Positions 33,464-42,494 of a DNA stretch of 64,000 nucleotides are shown piece by piece; the first letter of the stretch is position 1, and each line of letters opens with the position of its first letter. The position numbers were made by a program, and so were the translations under genes. Under the pieces are notes generated by a model. That model had not been told where the DNA came from. It saw only the letters and a program-made list of their open reading frames with translations, and ran no database searches. Location: the NCBI RefSeq assembly GCF_000349325.1, contig NC_020504.1:4870053-4934052 (forward strand), given 5' to 3'. Source of the stretch: Streptomyces davaonensis JCM 4913 (GTDB lineage Bacteria > Actinomycetota > Actinomycetes > Streptomycetales > Streptomycetaceae).

Positions 33464-35038
33464 TCAGTCCCCCGCGGGGTCCCCGCCCGTGGCGCCCTCG
33501 ACCGTGCCGTCCGTCGGCTCCGGCGGATCCGTCGGCTCCGGGTCCGTCTCCGTCGGCTCCTCGGTCGGCTCCGTCGGCTCGGTCGCCGTGTCGGTCGGCT
33601 CCGGCTCCTCGCTGGTGGCCGTCTCGGACGGGGTGTACGTCGGCGAGGTGGACGGGGTCCAGCCCGAGCCGCCGTCCGTGCCGGTGCCGTCGTCGGTGGT
33701 GTCGTCGGTCGGCTGTGCGGTCTCGTCGTCGCTCGGCGACTCGCTGGCCGTCTCGTCGTCCTTGGACTGCGTCACGCTCGGCGACTTGGTGGTGTCCGTG
33801 CCGGGCGTCTTGTCGTCGTCGCCGTTCAGCGCGAGGGCGACGCCCGCCGCGATGGCGATCACCGCGAGCACGGCGAGGATCCACAGCTTGCCGCGGCCGC
33901 TGCCCTTGTTGCCGTGTCCCTCGAAGCCGCCGTCGTCCCCGCCGCCGTACCGGCCGCCCGGCAGGATCGGCTGCGGGATCTGCGTGGTGCCGGAGGCGTC
34001 CGCGCCCGGGTGGCCCATCACGGCCGTCTGCGCGAAGCCCGCGGACGGGGTGTGCCGGCCGTCGTGCGTGTCGACCGGGCCGGTGTTCCAGGTACCGGTG
34101 TGGCCGCCCTGGTCGTAGAGCATCTGAAGGCCGTACTGGACCAGGCCGCGCATCTCCTCGGCGGTCTGGAAACGGTCGTCGGGCTCCTTGGCGAGGGAGC
34201 GCATGACCAGGCCGTCCAGCTCCGGCGGGCAGGCGTCGGAGGCCTCCGACGGGGGCGTCGGGATGTCCTGGACGTGCTGGTAGACCACCGAGAGGGGGGT
34301 CTCGCCGGTGAACGGGGGCCTGAGCGCGAGGAGTTCGTACAGGAGGCAGCCCGTCGCGTACAGGTCGGAGCGGTGGTCGACCGCCTTGCCGAGCGCCTGC
34401 TCCGGGGAGAGGTACTGCGGGGTGCCCATGACCATGCCGGTCTGGGTCATGGTGGTGGACGCGCCGTGCAGGGCGCGGGCGATGCCGAAGTCCATCACCT
34501 TGACCGCGCCGTTGTTGGTGATGATGACGTTCGCCGGCTTGATGTCGCGGTGCACGATGCCGTGCTGATGCGAATAGGCGAGCGCCTCCAGCACCCCGGA
34601 GACGATGATCAGGGCCTGCTCGGGCCCGGGCGCCTCGGCGTTGATGAGGAGATCGCGGATGGTGCGCCCCTCGACCAGCTCCATGACGATGTACGGCACG
34701 CTCTGGCCGCCCACGAAATCTTCACCGGAGTCGTACACGGCGACGATGGCATGGTGGTTGAGGCCGGCCACCGACTGGGCCTCGCGCGTGAAACGGGCCT
34801 TGGAGACCGGGTCCTCGGCGAGGTCGGCGCGCAGCAGCTTGACCGCGACGGTCCGTCCGAGCCGGACATCCTCCGCGGCGAACACCTCGGCCATGCCGCC
34901 CCGGCCGAGTCTGCGGGTGAGCCGGTACCGGCCGTCCCCGACCAGTCCGCCGTTCCCCCACAACTCCGGCGCATCTGACATACCGCCGCCAGTCGCCTCG
35001 GGGTCGGACGGGCCCTGAGCGCGCTGCTGCTGTGCCAT
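33464..35038 (-). CDS. PknB-type serine/threonine protein kinase, transmembrane
   Basis: 524 residues. The cytoplasmic kinase domain covers about residues 35 to 300: G-loop RLGRGGMAEVFAAE, Lys in VAVKLLRADL, catalytic HRDIKPANVIITNNG, DFGIARALHGAS, activation segment TMTQTGMVMGTPQYLSPEQ and HRSDLYATGCLLYELLAL. A hydrophobic helix (KLWILAVLAVIAIAAGVALA) at about 375 to 395 crosses the membrane. The outer 120 residues are almost entirely Thr/Ser/Pro/Glu/Asp repeats (TEPTEPTEEPTETDPEPTDP), probably a cell-wall-spanning spacer. No PASTA domain is seen. MSDAPELWGNGG at residue 20 is an alternative start. It is divergent from a second kinase. Confidence 0.93.
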   Translation of the reverse strand: MAQQQRAQGPSDPEATGGGMSDAPELWGNGGLVGDGRYRLTRRLGRGGMAEVFAAEDVRLGRTVAVKLLRADLAEDPVSKARFTREAQSVAGLNHHAIVAVYDSGEDFVGGQSVPYIVMELVEGRTIRDLLINAEAPGPEQALIIVSGVLEALAYSHQHGIVHRDIKPANVIITNNGAVKVMDFGIARALHGASTTMTQTGMVMGTPQYLSPEQALGKAVDHRSDLYATGCLLYELLALRPPFTGETPLSVVYQHVQDIPTPPSEASDACPPELDGLVMRSLAKEPDDRFQTAEEMRGLVQYGLQMLYDQGGHTGTWNTGPVDTHDGRHTPSAGFAQTAVMGHPGADASGTTQIPQPILPGGRYGGGDDGGFEGHGNKGSGRGKLWILAVLAVIAIAAGVALALNGDDDKTPGTDTTKSPSVTQSKDDETASESPSDDETAQPTDDTTDDGTGTDGGSGWTPSTSPTYTPSETATSEEPEPTDTATEPTEPTEEPTETDPEPTDPPEPTDGTVEGATGGDPAGD

Positions 35039-35394
35039 CGGTCCTCGCCGTCGTTTCTGCCCGCGGTGCGCGCGGTGTTGTTACGGTCTCCGTCGGCCAC
35101 GCTACAGCCTCCGCGCGGGCCGCCGGTCCGGGATCGTCCCCCCGGCCGGTCCGGGACGGACCGGCCATGAAACCCGCAAGCCGGTGTGTCGTGCAAATTC
35201 TGTGTACCGGGCGTACGCCCCCTGTAACGCTTGCGCGACGCTTCTTTCGCGTACGGTCACGGAACGGGCACCGAGCTTGACGTGTCAGTGCCCTGGGGCA
35301 GACTTGGCCGGGAATAGCACTTTCGATCAACGACGGATCACCGACGGATCCACGCATATCGCCGGCGCCGACGGGCTATGGGGGACACGGAGAC
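35039..35394. promoter_or_regulatory. 356-bp divergent promoter region between two Ser/Thr kinase genes
   Basis: No coding frame is supported. The plus-strand part contains TTGACG at 35277-35282 as a -35 candidate, but no good -10 follows. Near the plus kinase start is a direct repeat CGACGGATC-AC-CGACGGATC. The minus half is a GC-rich leader of the first kinase. Confidence 0.55.
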
Positions 35395-37020
35395 ATGAGC
35401 CAGGACGGCGCACAGGGGCGGTACGCGGGACGGGCGTTGGCGGACGGCCGCTATCAGCTGCGCGATCTGCTCGGCGAAGGCGGCATGGCCTCGGTGCATC
35501 TCGCGTACGACGCCGTGCTCGACCGCCAGGTCGCGGTCAAGACGCTGCACACCGAGCTGGGCCGGGAGCAGGCATTCCGCGAGCGGTTCCGCCGCGAGGC
35601 CCAGGCCGTGGCCAAGCTCACGCACACCAATATCGTCTCGGTCTTCGACACCGGCGAGGACAGCCTCGACGGCATGACGACTCCGTACATCGTCATGGAG
35701 TACATCGAGGGCCGCCCGCTCGGCTCGGTGCTGGACGAGGACATCCGGCAGCAGGGCGCGATGCCCGCCGACAAGGCGCTGAAGATCACCGCGGATGTGC
35801 TGGCGGCGCTGGAGATCAGCCATGAGATGGGGCTGGTCCACCGGGACATCAAGCCGGGCAACGTGATGATGACCAAGCGTGGCGTGGTCAAGGTGATGGA
35901 CTTCGGCATCGCCCGCGCCATGCAGTCCGGCGTCACCTCGATGACCCAGACCGGCATGGTCGTCGGCACCCCGCAGTACCTCTCCCCGGAGCAGGCGCTC
36001 GGCCGGGGCGTGGACGCCCGCTCCGATCTGTACTCGGTCGGCATCATGCTGTTCCAGCTGGTCACCGGACGGCTGCCGTTCGAGGCGGACTCGCCGCTGG
36101 CCATCGCGTACGCGCATGTCCAGGAGGAGCCGGTGGCGCCCTCCTCGATCAACCGCTCGCTGCCGCCGGCGGTGGACGCGCTGGTCGCCCGCGCGCTGCG
36201 GAAGAACCCGAACGAGCGTTTCCCGAGCGCCGAGGCCATGCGCGACGAGTGTCTGCGGGTGGCGTCCTCCTTCCAGGCCGCGGCGCCGAGCATCGTGCCG
36301 GGCGCGCAGACCGCCAGCGGCGCCGGTGTCGGCGCGTCGGTGTTCCCGCCGGTCGACCAGTCGACCCCGGCGCCCTCCGGCCAGGTCCAGACGCCGTACC
36401 AGCCGGCTCCGACGCCGAACCCGTACGGCGCCCCGACGCCCGCGCCCGCTCCCTCCTACGGCTATCCGCAGGCGCAGCCGGGCTACCAGACCCCGCCGTC
36501 GGCCGGGTACGCGTCGACGCCGCCGCCGTACAACCTGAGCCCGCAGACCAGCGTGTCCGGTTCCGGGGGCGGTGGCGGCGGCCGGAACAACCGGCCGGTG
36601 ATCATCGGGTCGATCGTGGTGTCGGTGATCGCGGTCGGCGGTCTGATCGCCGCGCTGATGTTCAACGGCGGCACCAAGGACGACGACCCCCAGGCCGACC
36701 CCAGCAAGTCGCCCTCGGCGGTCGAGGGGCACCGGGGTCCGGACAAGACGAAGGTCATCGACACCGAGAAGTGCACCGAGCCGGTGGAGTCGTACAACGA
36801 CCCCGAGAAGGTGGAGCTGCCGGACTTCACGTTCAAGAACTACGACTCGGTGCGCGCCTGCGCCCGGGCCGCGGGCTGGCAGGTCGAGCGCAAGGCCGTG
36901 GACGAGAACACCTACGGCCAGGACACGGTGATGGAGCAGTTCCCGGCGGCCGGGGAGGACATCGACCCGGAGAACCCGCCGAAGATCTCGCTCAGCGTCT
37001 CCACGGGCAACCCGGCCTGA
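35395..37020 (+). CDS. PknB-type serine/threonine protein kinase with C-terminal PASTA-like domain
   Basis: 541 residues. Kinase domain at about 18 to 285: LLGEGGMASVHLAYD, VAVKTLHTEL, HRDIKPGNVMMTKRG, DFGIARAMQSGV, GTPQYLSPEQ and RSDLYSVGIMLFQLVTG. A Pro/Tyr/Gln-rich juxtamembrane segment of about 110 residues follows, then a membrane helix (PVIIGSIVVSVIAVGGLIAA) near 400 to 420. The outer domain (about 455-541), with KVELPDFTFKNYDSVRACAR and GQDTVMEQFPAAGEDI, reads like a single PASTA domain, the type that binds muropeptides. Together with the divergent kinase it suggests cell-wall-linked phosphorylation. A hairpin at 37039-37075 terminates it. Confidence 0.94.
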   Translation: MSQDGAQGRYAGRALADGRYQLRDLLGEGGMASVHLAYDAVLDRQVAVKTLHTELGREQAFRERFRREAQAVAKLTHTNIVSVFDTGEDSLDGMTTPYIVMEYIEGRPLGSVLDEDIRQQGAMPADKALKITADVLAALEISHEMGLVHRDIKPGNVMMTKRGVVKVMDFGIARAMQSGVTSMTQTGMVVGTPQYLSPEQALGRGVDARSDLYSVGIMLFQLVTGRLPFEADSPLAIAYAHVQEEPVAPSSINRSLPPAVDALVARALRKNPNERFPSAEAMRDECLRVASSFQAAAPSIVPGAQTASGAGVGASVFPPVDQSTPAPSGQVQTPYQPAPTPNPYGAPTPAPAPSYGYPQAQPGYQTPPSAGYASTPPPYNLSPQTSVSGSGGGGGGRNNRPVIIGSIVVSVIAVGGLIAALMFNGGTKDDDPQADPSKSPSAVEGHRGPDKTKVIDTEKCTEPVESYNDPEKVELPDFTFKNYDSVRACARAAGWQVERKAVDENTYGQDTVMEQFPAAGEDIDPENPPKISLSVSTGNPA

Positions 37021-37038
37021 CCCGGGGACAGACGTAAA

Positions 37039-37075
37039 GAAGGGCCCGGCAGTCCGTGAGACCGCCGGGCCCTTC
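37039..37075. terminator. 12-bp stem bidirectional terminator
   Basis: GAAGGGCCCGGC (37039-37050) pairs perfectly with GCCGGGCCCTTC (37064-37075). It lies between the convergent kinase and bpa genes. Confidence 0.88.
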
Positions 37076-37089
37076 GTCGTCGCGGGTGT

Positions 37090-37635
37090 CTACAGGTACG
37101 GTCCGCCCGAGCGGCCGCCGGTGCGCGGGTCGTCGCCGCCCTCCTCGTGGCCGACGCCCGGCGGGAGGGCGCGGCGCATCTGCTCCAGCTGGGCGCGGGC
37201 CGCCATCTGCTGGGCGAACAAGGTGGTCTGGATGCCGTGGAAGAGGCCCTCCAGCCAGCCCACCAACTGGGCCTGGGCGATCCGCAGTTCCGAGTCGGAC
37301 GGGGTCGCCTCGTCGGCGAACGGCAGGGACAGGCGCTCCAGTTCCTCGACCAGCTCCGGGGCGAGTCCGTCCTCCAGCTCCTTCACCGAGCTGGCGTGGA
37401 TCTCCTTGAGGCGGACCCGGCTGGCCTCGTCGAGAGGAGCCGCGCGCACCTCTTCGAGCAACTGCTTGATCATGCTGCCGATCCGCATGACCTTCGCCGG
37501 CTGCTCGACCTGCTCCGTCACGGGAATCTCGCGGGAGTCCTCGTCCGGGTTGCCGCCACTGAGCGCCATGCCGTCCTGGCCCACGACCAGGATCTGCGGG
37601 TTCTCCGGCGACCTTTCGTTCCTCGGCATCTCCAT
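37090..37635 (-). CDS. bpa: Bacterial proteasome activator (Bpa, DUF2587)
   Basis: 181 residues from the ATG at 37635 (MEMPRNERSPENPQILVVGQ); a GTG 18 bases upstream is also open. The family is the ATP-independent 20S proteasome activator of Actinobacteria (Mycobacterium Rv3780). The four-helix core is visible in VEQPAKVMRIGSMIKQLLEE, LDEASRVRLKEIHASSVKEL and RIAQAQLVGWLEGLFHGIQT. The C-terminal end, RTGGRSGGPYL, fits the GQYL-type motif that docks in the alpha-ring pockets, with Gln replaced by Pro. In the cell it forms a dodecameric ring that feeds unfolded substrates to the proteasome. The proteasome subunits are not in this window. Confidence 0.9.
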   Translation of the reverse strand: MEMPRNERSPENPQILVVGQDGMALSGGNPDEDSREIPVTEQVEQPAKVMRIGSMIKQLLEEVRAAPLDEASRVRLKEIHASSVKELEDGLAPELVEELERLSLPFADEATPSDSELRIAQAQLVGWLEGLFHGIQTTLFAQQMAARAQLEQMRRALPPGVGHEEGGDDPRTGGRSGGPYL

Positions 37636-37770
37636 GCCGCCATTCTCTCGCACCCCTACATCTCATCAGCGTGGTGCCCCCCGCGCAGGGTGATCCACCG
37701 TTTACGTCGGGTTCGACCCGGTGGCGGCGCCCGGAATGCCGGGCTCCTTCGCCGATGTGAGGCTTGTGCC

Positions 37771-38160
37771 GTGACTCCATGGCTGCGGACAGTACGGGCG
37801 ACGGCACTGCTCGTCGTGCTCATGGGGGGATTCGGGGCCGGGACGGCGTACGGCGCGGAGAGCGAGCCGTCGGTGTCCCCCTCGGCGTCGGCGTCCCGGG
37901 CGGGGAGCGGGGCCGGGGAGGGGCGGGAGCGGCCCGGACGGCCCTATACGGGGCTGCCCGAAGCCGAGGAGGAGGAACCCGTGGCGGCCTCCCCCGCACC
38001 CCCGGAACCCGTCGCCCCGCACTCCGAGGCACCCGCGCGGGGCGCCGCCGTACCGACCGGGCCCGTGCTCGAGGTACTGCCCCTGGGCAGCGGTCTGGTG
38101 CTGATCGGACTCGGCCTGGGGCTGGCCTTCGTGGGCCTGCGACTGCGGCGCACCGACTAG
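37771..38160 (+). CDS. Small secreted or anchored membrane protein
   Basis: 129 residues from the GTG at 37771 (MTPWLRTVRATALLVVLMGG), with GTGAGG about eight bases upstream. An N-terminal signal (TALLVVLMGGFGAGTAYGAE) is followed by an 80-residue Ser/Ala/Pro/Glu-rich linker (SVSPSASASRAGSGAGEGRE, SPAPPEPVAPHSEAPARG). It ends in a hydrophobic helix and a basic tail, VLIGLGLGLAFVGLRLRRTD. There is no LPxTG sequence, so it is likely held by the last helix. No family recognised. It converges on the quinone oxidoreductase gene (13 bases apart). Confidence 0.75.
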   Translation: MTPWLRTVRATALLVVLMGGFGAGTAYGAESEPSVSPSASASRAGSGAGEGRERPGRPYTGLPEAEEEEPVAASPAPPEPVAPHSEAPARGAAVPTGPVLEVLPLGSGLVLIGLGLGLAFVGLRLRRTD

Positions 38161-38173
38161 GGCCTGCCCGGGC

Positions 38174-39154
38174 TCAGGGCGTGACCAGCAGGACCTTGCC
38201 GACGTGCCCGCTCTCCTCCACCACCCGGTGCGCGGCCGCCGCGTCGCTCATCGGGATCTCCCGGTCGACGACCGGACGCACATGGCCGCCGTCGAGCAAC
38301 GGCCACACATGCTCCCTTACGGCCGCGACGATCGCCGTCTTCTCGGCCAGCGGGCGGGCCCGCAGCGAGGTCGCGCTGATGGCGGCGCGCTTGTTCAGCA
38401 GGGCGGCGAGATTCAGCTCGCCCTTGACGCCGCCCTGGAGGCCGATGATCGCGAGGCGGCCGTTGACGGCGAGGGTGCGGACATTGCGGTCCAGGTACTT
38501 GGCGCCCATGTTGTCGAGGATGACGTCGGCGCCCGCGCCGTCGGTGGCCTTCGCGAGCTCCTCGACGAAGTCCTGCTCCCTGTAATTGACCAGGATGTCC
38601 GCGCCCAGCTCCGCGCACCGGTCCAGCTTCTGACGGGTACCGGCGGTGACCGCGACCTTGGCACCGACGGCCTTCGCGAGCTGGATCGCCATGGTGCCGA
38701 TGCCGCTGGAGCCACCGTGCACCAGCAGGGTCTCGCCCGGACGCAGGTGGGAGATCATGAAGACGTTCGACCACACCGTGCAGACCACCTCGGGCAGCGC
38801 CGCGGCCTGCACCAGGCCGACGCCCTTGGGCACCGGCAGCACCTGCCCGGCCGGGACGACGACCTTCTCGGCATAACCGCCGCCCGCGAGCAGCGCGCAC
38901 ACCTCGTCGCCGACGGCCCAGCCGGAGACTCCGGGGCCGAGCGCGCCGATCCGCCCTGAGCACTCCAGGCCCGGGTAGGGGGACGCGCCGGGCGGGGGGT
39001 TGTAGAAGCCCTGCCGCTGAAGGAGGTCGGCCCGGTTCACGGCGCTCGCCGCCACCTCGATGAGGACCTCGCCCTCGCCGGGCACCGGATCGGGGACCTC
39101 CGCCCACACCAGCGCCTCGGGTCCACCGGGTTCGTCGATCGTGATCGCATGCAT
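38174..39154 (-). CDS. NAD(P)H-dependent quinone oxidoreductase (MDR superfamily)
   Basis: 326 residues from the ATG at 39154 (MHAITIDEPGGPEALVWAEV). It belongs to the medium-chain dehydrogenase family without catalytic zinc, like the PIG3/TP53I3 type: VNRADLLQRQGFYNPPPGAS is the diagnostic stretch. The NADPH-binding Rossmann motif is ETLLVHGGSSGIGTMAIQLA, followed by GTRQKLDRCAELGADILVNY. The reaction is NADPH-dependent reduction of quinones or enones. It is divergent from the ABC-transporter operon with a 163-base gap, and its physiological partner is not apparent. Confidence 0.93.
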   Translation of the reverse strand: MHAITIDEPGGPEALVWAEVPDPVPGEGEVLIEVAASAVNRADLLQRQGFYNPPPGASPYPGLECSGRIGALGPGVSGWAVGDEVCALLAGGGYAEKVVVPAGQVLPVPKGVGLVQAAALPEVVCTVWSNVFMISHLRPGETLLVHGGSSGIGTMAIQLAKAVGAKVAVTAGTRQKLDRCAELGADILVNYREQDFVEELAKATDGAGADVILDNMGAKYLDRNVRTLAVNGRLAIIGLQGGVKGELNLAALLNKRAAISATSLRARPLAEKTAIVAAVREHVWPLLDGGHVRPVVDREIPMSDAAAAHRVVEESGHVGKVLLVTP

Positions 39155-39317
39155 GGGGGCGACGCTACTCCTCGGTCCCAGCCCCTCCGCCGATGGTCCC
39201 TGCCCGCCTCGGTCCTTGGTCCGGTTCCCCCGAAAAACCCTGTGCGGGACCGATGAGTTCGGGCGACGGTGAAGGTCTCCCCATGCGTAACCCACGTACG
39301 CGGAAGGACATCCCACC

Positions 39318-40328
39318 ATGAGCCAGCACACGCCGGCCCTGGCCATCGAGACCGCGGGCCTGGTGAAGACGTTCGGCGAGACCAGGGCCGTCGACGGAGT
39401 CGATCTGGCGGTGCCGGCCGGCACGGTCTACGGCGTCCTCGGGCCGAACGGCGCCGGAAAGACCACCACCGTGAAGATGCTCGCCACCCTGCTGCGCCCG
39501 GACGGCGGTGAGGCCCATGTGTTCGGCCACGACGTCGTGCGCGAGGCCGACGAGGTGCGCGGCCGGGTCAGCCTGACCGGCCAGTACGCCTCCGTGGACG
39601 AGGACCTCACCGGCACCGAGAACCTGATCCTGCTGGGCCGTCTGCTCGGCCACTCCAAGCCGGCCGCGCGCATCCGCAGCGAACAGCTCCTGGAGGCCTT
39701 CGGGCTCAGCGAGGCGGCGGCCAAGCAGGTCAAGCACTACTCGGGCGGGATGCGGCGCCGGATCGACATCGCCGCGTCCATCCTCAACACGCCCGATCTG
39801 CTCTTCCTCGACGAGCCGACGACCGGGCTCGACCCGCGCAGCCGCAACCAGGTGTGGGACATCGTGCGCGCGGTGGTCGCCCAGGGCACGACGGTGCTGC
39901 TGACCACGCAGTATCTGGACGAGGCCGACCAGCTCGCCTCCCGGATCGCGGTCATCGACCACGGCCGGGTGATCGCCGAGGGCACCAAGGGCGAGCTGAA
40001 GGCGTCCGTGGGCGCCGGATCGGTCCATCTGCGGCTGCGCGATCCCGGCCGGCGGCCGGACGCCGAGCGGGTGCTGCGGACGGCGCTGACCGCGGACGTG
40101 ACGCTGGAGCACGACCCGGTGGCGCTGACCGCCCGGCTGTCCTCCGCGGCCGGTGACAGCGCGGCGGAGCAGGCCTCGCGGGCGCTCGCCGAGCTGGCCC
40201 GGACCGGCATCACCGTCGACAACTTCTCCCTGGGCCAGCCCAGCCTGGACGAGGTCTTCCTCGCCCTCACCGGACACGACACCGGCCAGGACACCGGCCA
40301 CGGCAGCAAGGACGAGGTGGCGGCATGA
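39318..40328 (+). CDS. ABC exporter ATP-binding protein (DrrA-type)
   Basis: 336 residues, ATG at 39318 with AAGGA nine bases upstream. Walker A is [17 protein letters not shown], the signature is [17 protein letters not shown], and Walker B is [18 protein letters not shown], followed by the H-loop region [17 protein letters not shown]. The C-terminal 90 residues match the DUF4162 extension of daunorubicin-resistance ATPases. With the overlapping permease it forms a two-component drug or lipid exporter. The stop overlaps the permease ATG (ATGA). Its substrate is unknown; the pair is common in Streptomyces and need not be a resistance determinant. Confidence 0.95.
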   Translation: MSQHTPALAIETAGLVKTFGETRAVDGVDLAVPAGTVYGVLGPNGAGKTTTVKMLATLLRPDGGEAHVFGHDVVREADEVRGRVSLTGQYASVDEDLTGTENLILLGRLLGHSKPAARIRSEQLLEAFGLSEAAAKQVKHYSGGMRRRIDIAASILNTPDLLFLDEPTTGLDPRSRNQVWDIVRAVVAQGTTVLLTTQYLDEADQLASRIAVIDHGRVIAEGTKGELKASVGAGSVHLRLRDPGRRPDAERVLRTALTADVTLEHDPVALTARLSSAAGDSAAEQASRALAELARTGITVDNFSLGQPSLDEVFLALTGHDTGQDTGHGSKDEVAA

Positions 40329-41173
40329 GCACCGCGACAACCCCCGAGGCCAAGGAACTCGCCCCGGTCAGCACCGAGTCGCTCGCCGAGCTGCTCGTCA
40401 CCGGGGAGCGGCCGCCACGGCCGAGCGCGCTGTCGGCCTCGCTGACCTTCGGCTGGCGGGCGATGCTGAAGATCAAGCATGTGCCGGAGCAGCTCTTCGA
40501 CGTCACCGCGTTCCCGATCATGATGGTGCTGATGTACACCTACCTCTTCGGGGGCGCCCTGGCCGGGTCCCCGGAGGAGTACATCCAGTTCCTGCTGCCG
40601 GGCATCCTGGTGATGTCGGTCGTGATGATCACGATGTACACCGGTGTATCGGTCAACACGGACATCGAGAAGGGTGTCTTCGACCGGTTCCGGTCGCTGC
40701 CCATCTGGCGGCCGTCGACGATGGTCGGCTATCTCCTGGGCGACGCCGTGCGCTACACCCTCGCCTCCGCGGTGATGCTCACCGTCGGCATCATCATCGG
40801 CTACCGGCCGGACGGCGGGATCGTGGGCGTGCTCGCCGGGATCGCGCTGCTGGTGGTGTTCTCGTTCGCGTTCTCGTGGATCTGGACGATGTTCGGGCTG
40901 CTGCTGCGCACCGAGAAGTCGGTGATGGGCGTCAGCATGATGGTGATCTTCCCGCTGACCTTCCTGTCCAACGTGTTCGTCGACCCGAGGACCATGCCGG
41001 GCTGGCTCCAGGCCTTCGTCAACAACAGCCCCATCACCCATCTGTCCTCCGCGGTGCGGGAGCTGATGGCGGGTGACTGGCCGGCCGACGAGATCGCCTG
41101 GACGCTGGGCTGGGCCGCGGTGCTGATCCTGGTCTTCGGGCCGATCACGATGCGGCTGTACAACCGCAAGTAG
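40325..41173 (+). CDS. ABC-2 type permease (DrrB-type)
   Basis: 282 residues; ATG in the ATGA overlap with the ATPase gene. About six membrane segments are seen, including [79 protein letters not shown] and the conserved [20 protein letters not shown]. The motif [20 protein letters not shown] is typical of ABC2 permeases paired with DrrA. It ends six bases before the IS110 element's core dinucleotide; the protein appears complete. Confidence 0.93.
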   Translation: MSTATTPEAKELAPVSTESLAELLVTGERPPRPSALSASLTFGWRAMLKIKHVPEQLFDVTAFPIMMVLMYTYLFGGALAGSPEEYIQFLLPGILVMSVVMITMYTGVSVNTDIEKGVFDRFRSLPIWRPSTMVGYLLGDAVRYTLASAVMLTVGIIIGYRPDGGIVGVLAGIALLVVFSFAFSWIWTMFGLLLRTEKSVMGVSMMVIFPLTFLSNVFVDPRTMPGWLQAFVNNSPITHLSSAVRELMAGDWPADEIAWTLGWAAVLILVFGPITMRLYNRK

Positions 41174-41193
41174 CCGGAAGCTCCTATAGATCG

Positions 41194-42261
41194 TCAAGTG
41201 GTCTGGATGAGGTGTTCGGTTGTGATCCGTGGGTGGGGCAGGTGCTTGTAGACCTCACGGGCGACGAACCGTTTCAGGCAGCGGATGATGTCCTTCTTGG
41301 TCATGCCTTCGGTAGTGCGTTTGGCGACGTAGTCCCTGGTCCGCTGGTCGTAGCGCATCCGGACCAGCACGATGGTGTGCAGCGCCCTGTTGGCCTGGCG
41401 GTCGCCGCCGCGGTTGAGTCGGTGCCGGTTGGTGCGTCCCGAGGAGGCCGGGATTGGAGCGGCTCCGCACAAGTGCGCGAAGGACGCCTCCGACTTCAGG
41501 CGGTCGGGGTTGTCGCCCGCGCTGGTCAGCAGCTGGCCTGCGGTCTCCGGGCCGACGCCGGGCAGAGCGATCAGGCGCGGTGCCGCCCGGGTGACCAGCG
41601 GCCCAAGGTCCGCATCCGCCTCGGCGATCTCCTCGCAGAGCAGCTGGTAGCGGCGAGCGAGCCGTCGCAGCGTGATCTTCGCCGCGCAGACCGGATCGGC
41701 AAGGTCACCTGCCGGGCGGGAACGAGCAAGGGTGTCGACCAGTTCGCCGGTGGCCAGGCCGCGCAGCCTCTCGCGCACCGTGGCAGGGGCGGTGACGATC
41801 AGCGTGCGGATCTGGTTGATGGCCTGGGTGCGGGCCTTGACCGCCGAGCTGCGGGCCACCCGCAGGGTGCGGATGGCCTCCACGATCCCGTCGCGGGTCT
41901 TCGGGATGCCCGAGGCCCGGCCCGACAGCACGGCGGTCGCGGCGGCGTAGGCGTCGACGGGATCGGACTTGCCGTTGTCCCGCCTCGCTTTGCGATCGGG
42001 GCGGTCGACCTCGATGACCGTGACGCCGTTCGCAGTAAGGAAGCGGGCGGCTTCTGCTCCGTAGGCACCGGTACCTTCTAGGCCCACCACAAGGAGTTCA
42101 CCGTGCGAGCACAGCCACTCCAGCATCTGCCGGTAGCCGTCCGGGGTGGTCTCGAACGCCCGGGTGGCCAGGTGCCGGCCCACGGTGTCGATCACTGCGG
42201 CCTGGTGCAGGTCGGTGTGGGTGTCAATGCCGCCGATGACCGCTATCTCGTCTGCTGCCAT
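41194..42261 (-). CDS. IS110-family DEDD recombinase/transposase
   Basis: 355 residues from the ATG at 42261 (MAADEIAVIGGIDTHTDLHQ). The N-terminal RuvC-like DEDD set is in VIGGIDTHTDLH, VVGLEGTGAYGAEAA and VEVDRPDRKARRDNGKSDPVDAYA-type sequence, which can be read across 41930 to 42010. The C-terminal Tnp_20 domain has LIALPGVGPETAGQLLTSAG and HLCGAAPIPASSGRTNRHRL, carrying the catalytic Ser. In this family (IS621 and relatives), the recombinase joins donor and target under guidance of a bridge RNA encoded in the non-coding end. No disruption is visible, so it may be active. The short distance from stop to right terminus (13 bases) is typical. Confidence 0.95.
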   Translation of the reverse strand: MAADEIAVIGGIDTHTDLHQAAVIDTVGRHLATRAFETTPDGYRQMLEWLCSHGELLVVGLEGTGAYGAEAARFLTANGVTVIEVDRPDRKARRDNGKSDPVDAYAAATAVLSGRASGIPKTRDGIVEAIRTLRVARSSAVKARTQAINQIRTLIVTAPATVRERLRGLATGELVDTLARSRPAGDLADPVCAAKITLRRLARRYQLLCEEIAEADADLGPLVTRAAPRLIALPGVGPETAGQLLTSAGDNPDRLKSEASFAHLCGAAPIPASSGRTNRHRLNRGGDRQANRALHTIVLVRMRYDQRTRDYVAKRTTEGMTKKDIIRCLKRFVAREVYKHLPHPRITTEHLIQTT

Positions 42262-42288
42262 GCTGGAGCCTGCTGTCCTTCCGTACGA

Positions 42289-42480
42289 CGCGTGAGGGAG
42301 AGCACGCGCCGGTCGGGCAGACGGACAAGACAGTGATGGGACCTTTGGCCGGGCTCCTATGAAGTCACAGACGCCCGACCGGCCACGCGCATAGCGGCTC
42401 CGCCCGGAAGGCCGACGATTCACGCCAAGGACAGCCGAAGCGCCAGTCAGTCCTTGAGTCAGACCCTCGGGCGGAGCCAC
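42289..42480 (-). ncRNA. Candidate IS110 bridge RNA
   Basis: The minus strand upstream of the recombinase folds into three consecutive stem-loops: GGCTCCGCCCG/CGGGCGGAGCC (42468-42478 with 42396-42406), GCCGGTCGGGC/GCCCGACCGGC (42373-42383 with 42308-42318), and a short CGCGTG/CACGCG hairpin (42303-42308 with 42289-42294). The second loop contains ATAGGAGC (42353-42360), identical to the right terminus, and CATCACTGTC (42329-42338), the complement of the left terminus GACAGTGATG (42487-42496). The first loop contains AGGACT, matching the flank plus core. This is the layout of a target-binding and a donor-binding loop. Exact transcript ends are unknown. Confidence 0.6.
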
Positions 42481-42494
42481 AGCAATCATCACTG

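Noticed and set aside
41180..42360. GCTCCTAT direct repeat as an 8-bp target-site duplication of the IS110 element
   Set aside because: IS110 elements usually make no or only 2-bp core duplications, and this reading would cut through the folded non-coding end. The guide-RNA interpretation accounts for both termini.
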